From positions 1-64,000 of the forward strand of contig NZ_FMCH01000325.1 in NCBI RefSeq assembly GCF_900091855.1: a stretch of 64,000 nucleotides of DNA, read 5' to 3'. A program made the translations under genes and the position numbers. This document shows, piece by piece, positions 10,554 through 19,105 of the stretch. The first letter of the stretch is position 1. Every line of letters starts with the position of its first letter. The notes below the pieces were generated by a model that ran no database searches, was not told the DNA's origin, and saw only the letters and a program-made list of their open reading frames with translations. The DNA comes from Streptomyces sp. DvalAA-14 (GTDB taxonomy: Bacteria; Actinomycetota; Actinomycetes; Streptomycetales; Streptomycetaceae).

Positions 10554-11399
10554 GTGATGTCGGAGGCGTTGCGCGGTCCAGGCCCCGGAATACGACACAA
10601 GGGTGGAGGAGGCGGGTCGTTGGAGGGCAAACCCGTACTGGCGGCGTCCGGCAACCCGGCACCGCCCCCGGTCAGCGGCAAGGACGCGGAAGTGTACCGC
10701 CCGGGTTACGAACTGGTCGCCGAGGAGATCCTGAAGCTGATAGCCGAGTTGCGGCTGCAGCCCGGTGACCGGATGCCGACCGAGAACCAGTTGGCCTCGC
10801 AGCTCGGGACCAGCCGGACCGTGGTGCGCGAGGCGGTCAAGATCCTCTCGGCGATCGGACGGATCAAGGCCCAGAAAGGGCGCGGGCTGTTCGTCGCCAA
10901 CGACGAGGGCATGCTGGGATCGTCGCGCTGGGGAAGCTTCTTCCTGCCCACTGACCTCGAACACGTCTACCAGCTCTTCGAGTTCCGCGGCGTGCAGGAA
11001 CTCGCGGCCAGCCGACTGGCGGCGGCCCGGGCGACGCCGGCGGATCTGCGGGCGATCGAGAAGGCGGCCGACATGTGCCGGGAAGGCCATGTGACCGGTC
11101 GGCGTGCGCTGTTCGACCAGGGCGACGACGACTTCCACATCGGTGTCGCCGCCGCGTCGAAGAACCCCTTCCTGGTGGAAGCGGTGCGTGAGGCGCGCCG
11201 CCTGCAGCACCAGTCCAGCGTCATCGGACTGCACGGCACGGTGGGCGGCCACGCGGAGGAGGCTGTCGCCGAGCACGCGGCGATCTACCGGGCGATCAGG
11301 GACGGGGACGCCGACGCGGCTGCCCAGGCGGCCGGCACCCACCTGGACAAGACGCTGGAGGACTACCGCCGCGAGATCCAGCGCCGCGTGTTCGGCTGA
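10554..11399 (+). CDS. GntR/FadR-family transcriptional regulator
   Basis: Winged helix at about residues 48-115 (YELVAEEILKLIAELRLQPG, PTENQLASQLGTSRTVVREA, GRGLFVA), followed by an FCD effector domain. The FCD helices include FEFRGVQELAASRLAAARAT, DDDFHIGVAAASKNPFLVEA and HAAIYRAIRDGDADAAAQAA. FCD proteins bind metal and small carboxylates or sugar acids. The longest frame begins at GTG 10554. An in-frame TTG at 10620 follows GGAGGAGG nine bases upstream and may be the true start, giving 259 aa. Its position beside the glycosidase block hints at sugar or sugar-acid control, but it is not a LacI protein and does not fit the operators seen. Confidence 0.88.
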   Translation: MMSEALRGPGPGIRHKGGGGGSLEGKPVLAASGNPAPPPVSGKDAEVYRPGYELVAEEILKLIAELRLQPGDRMPTENQLASQLGTSRTVVREAVKILSAIGRIKAQKGRGLFVANDEGMLGSSRWGSFFLPTDLEHVYQLFEFRGVQELAASRLAAARATPADLRAIEKAADMCREGHVTGRRALFDQGDDDFHIGVAAASKNPFLVEAVREARRLQHQSSVIGLHGTVGGHAEEAVAEHAAIYRAIRDGDADAAAQAAGTHLDKTLEDYRREIQRRVFG

Positions 11400-11499
11400 A
11401 CTCAGCGGCACGGGCGCCATGGGCGCCACGGCCCCGGGCCACCTCGGCGTCCGTCGCCGCGGCGCCGCCGGAGCCCGGGGCAGGGGCCGTTCGCCCGGC

Positions 11500-12034
11500 G
11501 GCTGCTGGAAACCCCCGAGGTCGGCGTGGTGGCCGCGTGCGTCGTGGTCTTCGCCGCGCTCGCGCTGGACAAGTCGACCTTCGCCAGCGCGGTCATCATC
11601 GGGCGGCTCGGTCCGGAGGGTGATTCCGGGCTCCGGCGCCCGGACACGGTCCTGCGCCGGCACCGTGACGTGGTTGCCGGCCGGCACGCCACCCGATCCC
11701 GGCCCAACCGCGGGGGCCCACCGTTCGCTGCATCCGGGCCCTCGTCCTGCGCCCGGCCCGGGAGAACCCCAGCTGGGGGTTCCGGCGCGTGCACGGCGAA
11801 CTGCTCGTACTCGAAGTGAACGTAGCCGCATCCACCGTCTGGGAAATCCTGCAGGACGCCGGCATCCCACCGGCGCCCGAACGGGCGTCGAGCACCTGGG
11901 CGGACTTCCTGCACTCCCAGGCCGACGCTCTGCTGGCAAGTGACTTCTTCGAGACCGCCACCCTGTCCGGAGCCCGGCTGTACGTGTTCGCGGTGATCGA
12001 GCACGCCAACCGGCGGAGGACACTGGGTAAGTGA
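11500..12034 (+). mobile_element. Integrase-core (IS481/IS3-like) transposase remnant
   Basis: Broken transposase. One frame gives LRRPDTVLRRHRDVVAG; a frameshift near 11712 leads to RALVLRPARENPSWGFRRVH, ELLVLEVNVAASTVWEILQD, TWADFLHSQADALLASDFF (first catalytic Asp) and AVIEHANRR, then a premature stop. The rest of the DDE core is absent. No terminal repeats were found. Confidence 0.72.
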
Positions 12035-12041
12035 TGAAATC

Positions 12042-12284
12042 ATGATGGACCCATCCGCCAGCGGCGGAGTCCGTGCCACGAGATGGCAGAGACTGCTGGT
12101 GTGGGCAGTGGCGGCAATCCTGATAGCCGTCACCATTCCGCTCGTGGCCCATGCCCTCCCATGGAAAGGCACCGGGGTGACCTATTTCGTCATCGCCGCG
12201 TGCACCGCTGTGATCGCCGGTATCGCCCGCTTGGGGCTCTACGTGATGGATATACGGCAGCGAAGTAGAAGCCTGAAACCGTGA
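12042..12284 (+). CDS. Small two-helix membrane protein
   Basis: 80 aa with two predicted membrane segments (WAVAAILIAVTIPLVAHAL and TYFVIAACTAVIAGIARLGL) and a basic C-tail (RQRSRSLKP). No family recognised. It begins 8 bp after the transposase remnant, and the ribosome site is weak. Confidence 0.45.
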   Translation: MMDPSASGGVRATRWQRLLVWAVAAILIAVTIPLVAHALPWKGTGVTYFVIAACTAVIAGIARLGLYVMDIRQRSRSLKP

Positions 12285-12344
12285 CGATGCAGTCGATGCA
12301 ACAGACGGGAGCCGGGCAAGGACCCCGGCTTCCGCCGCTCGCAG

Positions 12345-12556
12345 TAGCCACTGATGCAGCCGCAGCGGAGGCCGCCTCGGGTGCGGATCTGGCGCGGATG
12401 GCCTTCCATGCAGCCCGGCTGGCCGCGAAGAACTGCGGCGTCCCCTGCCAAGCCCGCGTCCGGCCGGAGCCGCAAAAGCCGGCCCGCGGCGATGGCCGCG
12501 CTGACGCGCACCCCAAGCCAGAGACACAACCGCCGAGTTACGAGAGGCCTCAGTGA
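12345..12556 (+). pseudogene. Possible N-terminal fragment of a DciA/DUF721-like protein
   Basis: The frame reads SGADLARMAFHAARLAAKNC followed by a basic, Pro-rich stretch. This resembles the start of actinomycete DciA (SGVDLARVAL...), but the body of the family is absent. Could also be chance. Confidence 0.25.
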
Positions 12557-12720
12557 TGAGGTCCACTCACCTCGGGCCGCGCCGGCGCGGGCTGTGTCGC
12601 TCGGTGCGGCCCAGACGCAGGATGTGGCGTCGGCCCGGTTGATGGCGCCGTTGCGACGGGTCGCTGACGACTGAGGAATATGCGGGTCCGGTGCGGGTCC
12701 AGCAGGGGGATGGTTCGTGA

Positions 12721-12935
12721 AAGGACGTCGACACGGATCTGGTCGACGCCGGTGCGGATTTCAAGCCGCAGGTGGCGGCGGCGGATGTGGCGGTCTCCGA
12801 CGGCGGTGACAAAAACCTGGCGTCGGTGACGGACGGGTCGCGGACGTTCGGGCTGCAATGGTCGGGCATGCTGCCCGTGCCGGCGGTCGACGGGAACACG
12901 GCTGTCTACGCCATTGGCGCCGGCGCCTCGTTGGT
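12721..12935 (+). pseudogene. Fragment of a large secreted actinomycete protein
   Basis: In-frame stretch VDTDLVDAGADFKPQVAAAD, DGGDKNLASVTDGSRTFGLQ and WSGMLPVPAVDGNTAVYA. This matches the N-terminal beta-rich module of big Streptomyces secreted (LamG/RHS-type) proteins. No start and no continuation: an isolated fragment. Confidence 0.45.
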
Positions 12936-13141
12936 CCGGCCGACTGGGCCAGTAGCGGCTTCGGTTGCGGCTTTGCACAATTGGACCCGGCAGGCTGCCG
13001 AGAGCCGGTCGGGCAGGCAGGCTGCCGGCACCTCCGGCAACTGACCGCCCAGGTGGAGCAGCAGTCGCGCGGCGGTCGGTCATGGTCCCACCATCCGGGC
13101 AGGGCAGGCGTAGGCAGGCGTACGCCGTCGCCGGCATCAAT

Positions 13142-13609
13142 TCACCAATTGGCGGGGGCGAGGAGTTCGTTGCGGTGGGCCCGGGCCCAGTCGGTGAAGC
13201 TGCGTGCCGGGCGGCTCGTGACTGCGGTGACGTCGCTGGTCGGCTCGGGGCTCCACGGTTCCAGGGTGAAACGGAATTGCTCGATGATGGCGCTCGCCTG
13301 CTCCTCGGGTATGCCGTAGGACACCATGAGCGCGACCGAGGCGGCCGGGTCGGCCTCGGCCTAGTGCAGGTCGCGGTCCAGCACCTCGCTGAGGATGGCG
13401 ACCTGGTCGGCGGGACTGCGCGGATCGGGCCCTGTGAGCTCGTAGATCCGGTGGTTGTGCCCGTCCTGGGTGAGGCAGGCCGCGGCGACCGCGGCGATGT
13501 CCGCCGGATCGACGAAAGCGGCCCGGCCGGCAGCGAACGGAGCGTGCACGACCTGGTCGCCCGCGATCATTCCTGCCCAGTCCGCGCCGCCCCCCGTTCT
13601 AGTCAGCAT
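13142..13609 (-). pseudogene. NmrA-like NAD(P)-binding oxidoreductase, 3' part with internal stop
   Basis: One frame encodes the C-terminal half: VHAPFAAGRAAFVDPADIAA, HNHRIYELTGPDPRSPADQV, a TAG stop at 13358-13360, then VSYGIPEEQASAIIEQFRFT and ARSFTDWARAHRNELLAPAN, then stop. Both pieces are in register, so a single nonsense change separates them. The Rossmann N-terminus (GxxGxxG) is missing beyond about 13610. Confidence 0.72.
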
Positions 13610-13803
13610 TCTTTATCATAGGAGGAGCTTAACGGCGCGCATGACAAGAGGGCAGGTGCGCGGCAGCCGAGGGGCGCAGGGTGCCCACGGAACATGGTGC
13701 ACGGAAGGCGGCGTGCGCAGCGCTGTCCGCGCGCCGTCGCGACGGGGTCGGCGGCGGCCCGGCCCAGTGGCGTTCGCGTAGGGTGTGAACCTCGTGGGAT
13801 CAG

Positions 13804-14271
13804 ATGAGCGATGGGGCCGAGGGCGGCATGGACGACGAGCAGCGGGTTGATCTGGGGACGTCATTGTTCATCCCGTACCGGTACACCGAAGACCGGATTT
13901 TCCGGGCTCTGCAGGATGCCGGTTTCGACGACTGGACACTCGCCCAGTGCCGGGTGTTCCAGCGCATCGCCCCGGATGGTTCACGTCTCACGGACCTGGC
14001 TGACCAGGCACAAATGGCCAAGCAGAGCGCCGGTGTGCTCGTCGACCAACTGGAGCGCCTGGGCTACGTCCGCCGGGTCCCTGACCCCACCGACGGCCGC
14101 GCCCGGCTGATCGTGATCGAGGAGCGCGGCCGGCGGGCAGTCGAGGTGGCCACCGCGACACTCAACGAGATCCTCGCGGAGTGGAAGTCCTACCTGGGCA
14201 CCCGCAACTTCACCGTGCTGCAGCAGATCCTGGACCAACTGCGCGAGATCACCGACCCCTACTCCCGCTAG
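13804..14271 (+). CDS. MarR-family transcriptional regulator
   Basis: 155 aa. The winged helix is centred on LTDLADQAQMAKQSAGVLVD and the beta-wing YVRRVPDPTDGRARLIVIEE, flanked by dimerisation helices (RIFRALQDAGFDDWTLAQCR; EWKSYLGTRNFTVLQQILDQ). A second in-frame ATG at 13828 has GAGGG just upstream and may be the real start. The next gene downstream (NAD(P)-binding protein) is separated by a 27-bp inverted repeat that is a likely MarR operator. Confidence 0.88.
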   Translation: MSDGAEGGMDDEQRVDLGTSLFIPYRYTEDRIFRALQDAGFDDWTLAQCRVFQRIAPDGSRLTDLADQAQMAKQSAGVLVDQLERLGYVRRVPDPTDGRARLIVIEERGRRAVEVATATLNEILAEWKSYLGTRNFTVLQQILDQLREITDPYSR

Positions 14272-14360
14272 CCCCGGCCGGACCATACCCTCCGCACCCC
14301 CCTCACGCCCGCCCGAGCCACCGGGACCAGCGGGCACCGGCGTGCCCTGGCACCGCCTTG

Positions 14361-14387
14361 ACGTTAGTCAGTTTTCATGACTAATGT
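14361..14387. promoter_or_regulatory. Inverted repeat, candidate MarR operator
   Basis: ACGTTAGTCA-7 bp-TGACTAATGT: 10-bp arms with one mismatch (7 bp perfect: TTAGTCA/TGACTAA). It sits 90 bp before the NAD(P)-binding gene and 90 bp after marR. It is AT-rich against the local background. Confidence 0.6.
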
Positions 14388-14477
14388 TGGTGATCGGACC
14401 TTCGCCGCGTACGGCACGCCGCCATCGCCGGCGACCTGAGGAGGTTCGACTCGGCCGTCAACAGAGAGCGAATCGTC

Positions 14478-15104
14478 ATGAGGTTTCTCGTCCTTGGAGC
14501 AACCGGTCGCACCGGCGTCCACTTCGTCAAAAAGGCACTCGATGAAGGACACCAGGTCAGCGCCCTCGTTCGGAGGGCCGACGCCACCGTTGACCCGCGC
14601 GCTCACATCATCAGCGGCGACGTCACTGACGCCGCCGTGATCGCGGCGGCAGCTCAGGGCCACGACGCTGTCATCAGCACGCTCGGAAACGCCCGCGAAG
14701 CCCCGACGCTGATCACCGACGCTGTCCGTGCAGTCATCGCCGCCGCGAAGACTTCAGGCGTTGACCGATTCATCATCGTTTCCGCGTTCGGAGTCGGTGA
14801 CTCCCTCACCAAAACCTCATTCCTCGTACACGCCATTGTGCGCACCATGCTTCGCAAGAAATACGCGGACAAAGTCGCGGCGGAAGCGCTCTTGAAGGCC
14901 AGCGATCTGAAATGGACCATCGAATATCCCGGGCCATTGAACAACCGAAGCAACACCCGCTACGCCGAGACCGTGCTCGAGGATCTCAAGAAGCTGTCGA
15001 TCTTCCCCTCGACCTCGCGCGAAAACGTCGCCGACTTCCTCCTCCGCTCCGCCGTGGAAGGCACCTTCATCCATCAGATCGTCGTCGTCGCCGACACCAA
15101 ATAG
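14478..15104 (+). CDS. NAD(P)-binding atypical SDR (NmrA/SDR-a5-like)
   Basis: 208 aa. The Rossmann start RFLVLGATGRTGVHFVKKAL has the GxxGxxG dinucleotide motif. It continues with HDAVISTLGN, SGVDRFIIVSAFGVGD and DLKWTIEYPGPL, as in NAD(P)H quinone oxidoreductase-like proteins. No YxxxK catalytic pair is obvious. Composition is less GC-rich than the neighbours, which could mean recent transfer. The inverted repeat upstream suggests MarR control in response to a redox-active or phenolic ligand (inference). Confidence 0.82.
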   Translation: MRFLVLGATGRTGVHFVKKALDEGHQVSALVRRADATVDPRAHIISGDVTDAAVIAAAAQGHDAVISTLGNAREAPTLITDAVRAVIAAAKTSGVDRFIIVSAFGVGDSLTKTSFLVHAIVRTMLRKKYADKVAAEALLKASDLKWTIEYPGPLNNRSNTRYAETVLEDLKKLSIFPSTSRENVADFLLRSAVEGTFIHQIVVVADTK

Positions 15105-15251
15105 GTCACCGATGCGGAGCACGGTGAAGCGGTGACAGCAGGTCGGGTGGGTTGCGACGGCAGGCGGGGTCGCTGCTGCCCAGCTCCTCCTGCCCGATCG
15201 GGCGAGAGCGGTGTGTTTGTCCCCCGGGTGGACCTGAGCAACGCGAGGCTC
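15105..15251. other. Short gap before the IS630-type element
   Basis: No gene recognised between the NAD(P)-binding gene and the left terminal repeat. It defines the left flank of the transposon (ends ...GAGGCTC). Confidence 0.4.
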
Positions 15252-15284
15252 AGTGGTCGGAGCCCGAAGTCCTTCGGGGGTTGA
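15252..15284 (+). repeat. Left 33-bp terminal inverted repeat
   Basis: Begins AGTGGTCGGAGCCCGAAG. Identical over 33 bp to the complement of 17797-17829. Contains an internal palindrome CCCGAAG-TC-CTTCGGG able to form a hairpin. Confidence 0.92.
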
Positions 15285-16486
15285 TCACGTTGCTGGTGCG
15301 GCGGAGGATTCTTCCTGTCGGTCGAGTGTGTGTCGGCCGAGCCGGGCCAGCAGATTGTCCAGGTCGGAGGTGGTGAACTTCCACTGGAACGGCTGTGCTG
15401 TGGCGTTGTAGCGGTCTTCGAAGGCTCGGAGCTGGTCTCGGATCTGGTCGAGGTCCGTGAAGTCGTTGGGTGCCACGACTTTGGGTTGGACGACGGAGAA
15501 GAAGATCTCTATCTGGTTGGTCCAGGAGGCGTGGACCGGGGTGTGGACCATGACGGCGTTGGGAAACGCCTTGGCCAGGCGGTCGATGGCGGCCTTGCCG
15601 CGGTGGGAGGAGCCGTTGTCGACGATCCAGAAGACGCGCTTCGCGCTGGCGTAGGGCTCGCTGGTCATGACCTGGGTGACCAGATTCAGGAAGGGCACGA
15701 CGCCGGTGGTGGGCTCGCAGCGCCCGAGGACACGGGCGTGGTGGACGTCGTAGGCGGCGAGGTAGGCCAGGCACCGCCGCGTCGGTACTCGTGGTTGACC
15801 CGCATGGCCCGGGCCTGTCCGGGGGCGAGGGTGGGGTGGCAGCGGCAGCGGACCTGGATCGAGGTCTTCTCGTCGCTGGAGAGTACGTACTCGTCCGCGC
15901 CCAGCGGGACGCCGTCGAAGGTACCGGCATACAGGTCCATGATGCGGGCGGCCTTGGGCCGGAACTTCGGATCACGGATGAAGATCCAGGACTGGTACTG
16001 CCAGGGCTTGAGGGCGTCCTCGCGCAGCCAGCGGCGGACGGTGGAGGCGGAGATCGAGCCGGCGATGCGGCGGACGACGACCTCGCGTGCCAGTTCCGGG
16101 CACGACCAGCGCGACAGCGGGGTGCCAGTCTCGGCGGGCAGTTGGCAGGCCAGGGCCTTGACCTCGGCGACCTGCACCGGGGTGAAGCGTCGTGGACGGC
16201 CGCAGCGCCTGCGGTCGGCCAGGGCGGCCAGGCCCCCGTCGGCGAAGCGGCCCCGCCAGGTGCGCACGGTGTCCAGGTGCGCTCCCGTTTCGCGGGCGAT
16301 CGCTGCGTTGCCCAGCCCCCGGGCAGCCTGCAGCACGATCTGCGCCCGCAGGCGGTCCTGGTGCGGGGTCCTGTGGCCGTAGGCCGCCTTCTTCAGCCGG
16401 TGCCGTTCGGCCGCGGTCAGGACGATCGGGCGTGCGGTGGCTACGAGCAAGGCAGGCAGGCCGTTCAGTAGAAGCGGACAGGGCAC
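15285..16486 (-). pseudogene. IS630-family transposase, two overlapping frames
   Basis: The first frame starts at GTG 16486, set by GGGAGG seven bases upstream. It has helix-turn-helix segments (AAIARETGAHLDTVRTWRGR; STVRRWLREDALKPWQYQSW) and the first catalytic Asp in VLSSDEKTSIQ. Near 15766 one base is missing relative to the family (GCC TGG | CCTACC), and the frame closes. The second frame resumes with PFLNLVTQVM, the second Asp in WIVDNGSSHRG and the Glu in ASWTNQIEIFFSVVQPKV, ending at 15285. All three DDE residues survive. No slippery run is visible at the shift, so inactivation (or a read error) is likelier than programmed frameshifting, although the latter is known in the family. Confidence 0.85.
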
Positions 16487-16531
16487 CTGGAGCCTCCCGC
16501 ATCCAGCCCGACTGTTGGCCGCCCAGATCCA

Positions 16532-17728
16532 TCAGATGGTGAACAAGCTGTCCGGCCCGCCGATCCGGCGGATCGCCTCCAGGGGATAAGGGGTCTGCCT
16601 GCTCTCAAAACGGAACTCGCGGTAGTAGTCCGTCATCACTGCGGCGACCGGGGCGTGGCGGATGAGGATCGCCGCGACCTGCGGCGGAATTCCCGTCGGA
16701 GGTTCCCCTCGGGCGCAGGCGCGCATGAACGCGCTGCGCTCGTCCCCGTCGTACCCGTACAGGGCGGTGGTGAGCCACTGCACCAGGTGGGTGACGGTGT
16801 AGCAGCGGTCATAGGTCTGGTGTTCGGCGAAGAAGTCGACCTCCTCCTTCGACAGGTCGAACCGGGAGGAGATCGCGAGGCCGTAGTCCGTGAAGAACAG
16901 ACGCTTGCCGTCGGTGAGGATGTTCTGGAAGTGGCCATCGAAGTGCAGGAGCCCACGGGCGTTCATGAAAGAGGTTCCGGCCTCAAGTTCCTTCGCCACC
17001 ATGGTGCATGCCTGCTCGGCCGTCTCACCGTCGGCTTTGACCTGAACGTCCAGCCAATCGTGCAGGTTCTGCGGGATGTACTCCATGAACAGTGCGACGC
17101 TCGCCGAGGAGTCCCGCAGCGCCTCGATCCGGTGGCGCACCTGCGGGTTGCCTCCCCAGTACGCGACAGCTTTCTCCACGTCGGCTAGTTGCTCGGGCAG
17201 CTCCTGCCCGGGGTGCGGCAGCACCCGCCAGTGGTACATCAAGGGGAAGCCCTCATGGTCCTGTGCGAGCACCCAGTTCGTCGTCATGGTGTGCACGGCC
17301 AACTCCCGCCAGGCCCCCCATCCCGGGCCTCCGGGGACCCCGAGGCCGGGATGGCAGAAGGTAGGTAGCCCGAAGAGGTTCGCCGTGGATTGGACGTTCT
17401 CCGGCTGCCTTTCCAGATCGGTCAGCGGCAGCCGCTTAACGAAGACTGGAGTCCCCCCGACCTCCAGCAACGCTGAGGTCCCGCCGATGCCAGCACCCAG
17501 CGGCGCAGCCGTATCCACAAGTTCGCCCAGTTCGCGATCACTGCACAGCGCCAGCGATGTGGAGACGGCACTGTAGGCACCCAAACGCGCACCACGTGAC
17601 GCGTCGAAGCTCTCGACGGCTACCTCCACCAGAGCACCAACCTCTCTGAAATACCTGGGCCCGTCCAAAGGGCGCGCACACGCTACGCATAGCCCTGCGG
17701 TTCGCCCCCTGGCATGGGCGGAGGGCAT
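16532..17728 (-). CDS. Protein-kinase-fold protein carried by the IS630-type element
   Basis: About 398 aa. PVFVKRLPLTDLE has the lysine of the ATP site. RGLLHFDGHFQNILTDGKRL is a kinase catalytic loop (HFDxHxxN), followed by FFTDYGLAI in place of DFG. FMEYIPQNLHDWL marks the hinge. It resembles small-molecule/antibiotic or Ser/Thr kinase-like proteins of Streptomyces, but the substrate is unknown. It ends 45 bp before the transposase start on the same strand, so the two may be co-transcribed. The start is uncertain: ATG 17728 is used, and a later GTG near VEVAVESFDASRG is possible. It probably serves as cargo benefiting the host or element (inference). Confidence 0.75.
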   Translation of the reverse strand: MPSAHARGRTAGLCVACARPLDGPRYFREVGALVEVAVESFDASRGARLGAYSAVSTSLALCSDRELGELVDTAAPLGAGIGGTSALLEVGGTPVFVKRLPLTDLERQPENVQSTANLFGLPTFCHPGLGVPGGPGWGAWRELAVHTMTTNWVLAQDHEGFPLMYHWRVLPHPGQELPEQLADVEKAVAYWGGNPQVRHRIEALRDSSASVALFMEYIPQNLHDWLDVQVKADGETAEQACTMVAKELEAGTSFMNARGLLHFDGHFQNILTDGKRLFFTDYGLAISSRFDLSKEEVDFFAEHQTYDRCYTVTHLVQWLTTALYGYDGDERSAFMRACARGEPPTGIPPQVAAILIRHAPVAAVMTDYYREFRFESRQTPYPLEAIRRIGGPDSLFTI

Positions 17729-17796
17729 CCAGGACCCGTAACACGGATCCGAACACCTTTTGGCCGCACAATACGTGAAGATCGACAACCTAGGGG

Positions 17797-17829
17797 TCAA
17801 CCCCCGAAGGACTTCGGGCTCCGACCACT
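17797..17829 (-). repeat. Right 33-bp terminal inverted repeat
   Basis: Exact complement of 15252-15284. It lies immediately upstream of the kinase-fold gene and may carry its promoter. Confidence 0.92.
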
Positions 17830-18079
17830 AAGGCGTCGGCTCGGTCAGAGTCGTGATCGTCGCGGTGGCCGCGGCGACGACCGCGCGACGGTGGGTCGCT
17901 ACCCGACGGCGCGCCTGTGCCTCGTCGCGCCTGGCGGCCACGGCGACGTCAGCACGGGTGGCTGCCGCTCGGCGCCCGTTGATCGTGAATCGGGGAACGG
18001 GGACCCCGGGGACCGTGGACCAGGCTGCCGGCGGCTGCCCGCCTCGCCGGCAGTCGGGCCCTGGGACAGCCCCAGTCGG

Positions 18080-19057
18080 TCAGGCGGGAGGCAGGAGGGA
18101 CTCGGAGTAGTCCCAGAGGCGGGCGGCGTGGGCGGGGTCGAGGGCGAAGGGGGCCACGCCCTCGATCCAGCCGTTGTGGTCGGGGGCGGGGGCGGCCTCG
18201 TTGCAGTCCTCGAAGTAACGGCCGGTGACGCCGGCGGTGAGCGGGGAGGCGGCGAGCAGGACGGCGGTCGCGGCACCCTGTTCCACGGACTTCGGCTCGG
18301 GGACACGGAAGCGGGTCATGCCGGCCATGGCGCTCTCGGTGACATGCCGTTGGAGGTTGGTGAGGATGTAGCCGGGCATGGCGGCGTTCGCGGTGATGCC
18401 GTCGGCGGCCCAGCGGCGGGCGGCCTCCACGACGAAGAGCACATTGGCGGTTTTTGACTGTCCGTAGGCCACGAACGGGTGGTATGGCCGGTAGCGGAAG
18501 TTGATGTCGTCGAAGACGACCGGCGAGGCGAGGTGGAGCGCCGAGCTGACCGCGACGATCCTGGCGTCACCGGCCTGCGCGAGGGCCCCGTGGAGACCGT
18601 GGGCCAGGGCGAAGTGCCCTACGTGGTTGGTGGCGAAGTGCAGTTCGAGGCCCTGGGGTGTGTGCTGCTCGGGAGCCGCCATGATGCCGGCACTGTTGAC
18701 GAGGATGTGCAGCGGTCCTTCCCAGGCGGCGCCGAATGAGGCGGCCGAGGCCGGGTCCGAGGTGTCGAGCCGGGCCACCGCGGGGACGGCGCCTCCGACG
18801 GACTCCTGTATCCCGGCCGCGACACGCTCGCCGGCCCGCAGGTCGCGGACCGCGAGGGTGACCTCGGCGCCCGCCGCGGCCAGGGCGCGGGCCGTCTCCG
18901 TACCGAGCCCGGAGGTGGCTCCCGTGACCACGGCGCGTCGGCCGGTCAGGTCGACCCCTTTGATCACGTCGTGGGTGGTGGAAGCGGCAGTGAAGGGGGT
19001 GGTGAGCAGTTCGCCGGCCGGGGTCGGCGGGACGGAAGTGCTGGCGGGATGCGACAT
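18080..19057 (-). CDS. Short-chain dehydrogenase/reductase
   Basis: 325 aa, single-domain SDR. Cofactor motif TGATSGLGTETARAL, NSAGIMA (NAG-type motif), catalytic Ser in VAVSSALHLAS and YGQSK (YxxxK). The retinol-dehydrogenase-like subfamily uses NADP(H) on carbonyls. It is divergent from a TetR gene with which it shares a 120-bp control region, so it is probably the TetR target. The C-terminus reads LWDYSESLLPPA. Confidence 0.9.
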   Translation of the reverse strand: MSHPASTSVPPTPAGELLTTPFTAASTTHDVIKGVDLTGRRAVVTGATSGLGTETARALAAAGAEVTLAVRDLRAGERVAAGIQESVGGAVPAVARLDTSDPASAASFGAAWEGPLHILVNSAGIMAAPEQHTPQGLELHFATNHVGHFALAHGLHGALAQAGDARIVAVSSALHLASPVVFDDINFRYRPYHPFVAYGQSKTANVLFVVEAARRWAADGITANAAMPGYILTNLQRHVTESAMAGMTRFRVPEPKSVEQGAATAVLLAASPLTAGVTGRYFEDCNEAAPAPDHNGWIEGVAPFALDPAHAARLWDYSESLLPPA

Positions 19058-19105
19058 GAGGCCCTCCGGGCAGGTGGGGCGCCGCCGTCCGGTGCCCGTG
19101 CCTCC

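Larger units (their letters stand above)
15252..17829. mobile_element. IS630-type transposon with kinase-fold passenger gene
   Basis: A 2,578-bp unit bounded by perfect 33-bp inverted repeats. Inside, both on the minus strand, are a DDE transposase and, upstream of it, a protein-kinase-like gene. The transposase stop abuts the left repeat directly. No second copy of the repeat occurs between the two genes, so the kinase gene lies inside the mobile unit rather than beside it. The right end reads CCACTAAGG, giving the TA expected for IS630 targets; the left flank has CA, so the duplication is imperfect or mutated. IS630 elements are normally about 1.1-1.2 kb, so this one is more than double length. 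Confidence 0.75.

Noticed and set aside
10344-12566. 740-codon open frame on the minus strand
   Set aside because: It runs antisense through the GntR gene and a transposase remnant; the residues are Arg/Pro/Ala-rich with no domain pattern. A GC-rich shadow.
16490-16531. Possible internal IS end separating transposase from the kinase gene
   Set aside because: No sequence resembling the 33-bp repeat occurs here on either strand; this supports the kinase gene being inside the element.
17729-17800. Longer kinase-fold start (TTG 17800) inside the right terminal repeat
   Set aside because: The extra residues are Cys-rich and the codon lies within the transposon repeat; an ATG at 17728 is more plausible.
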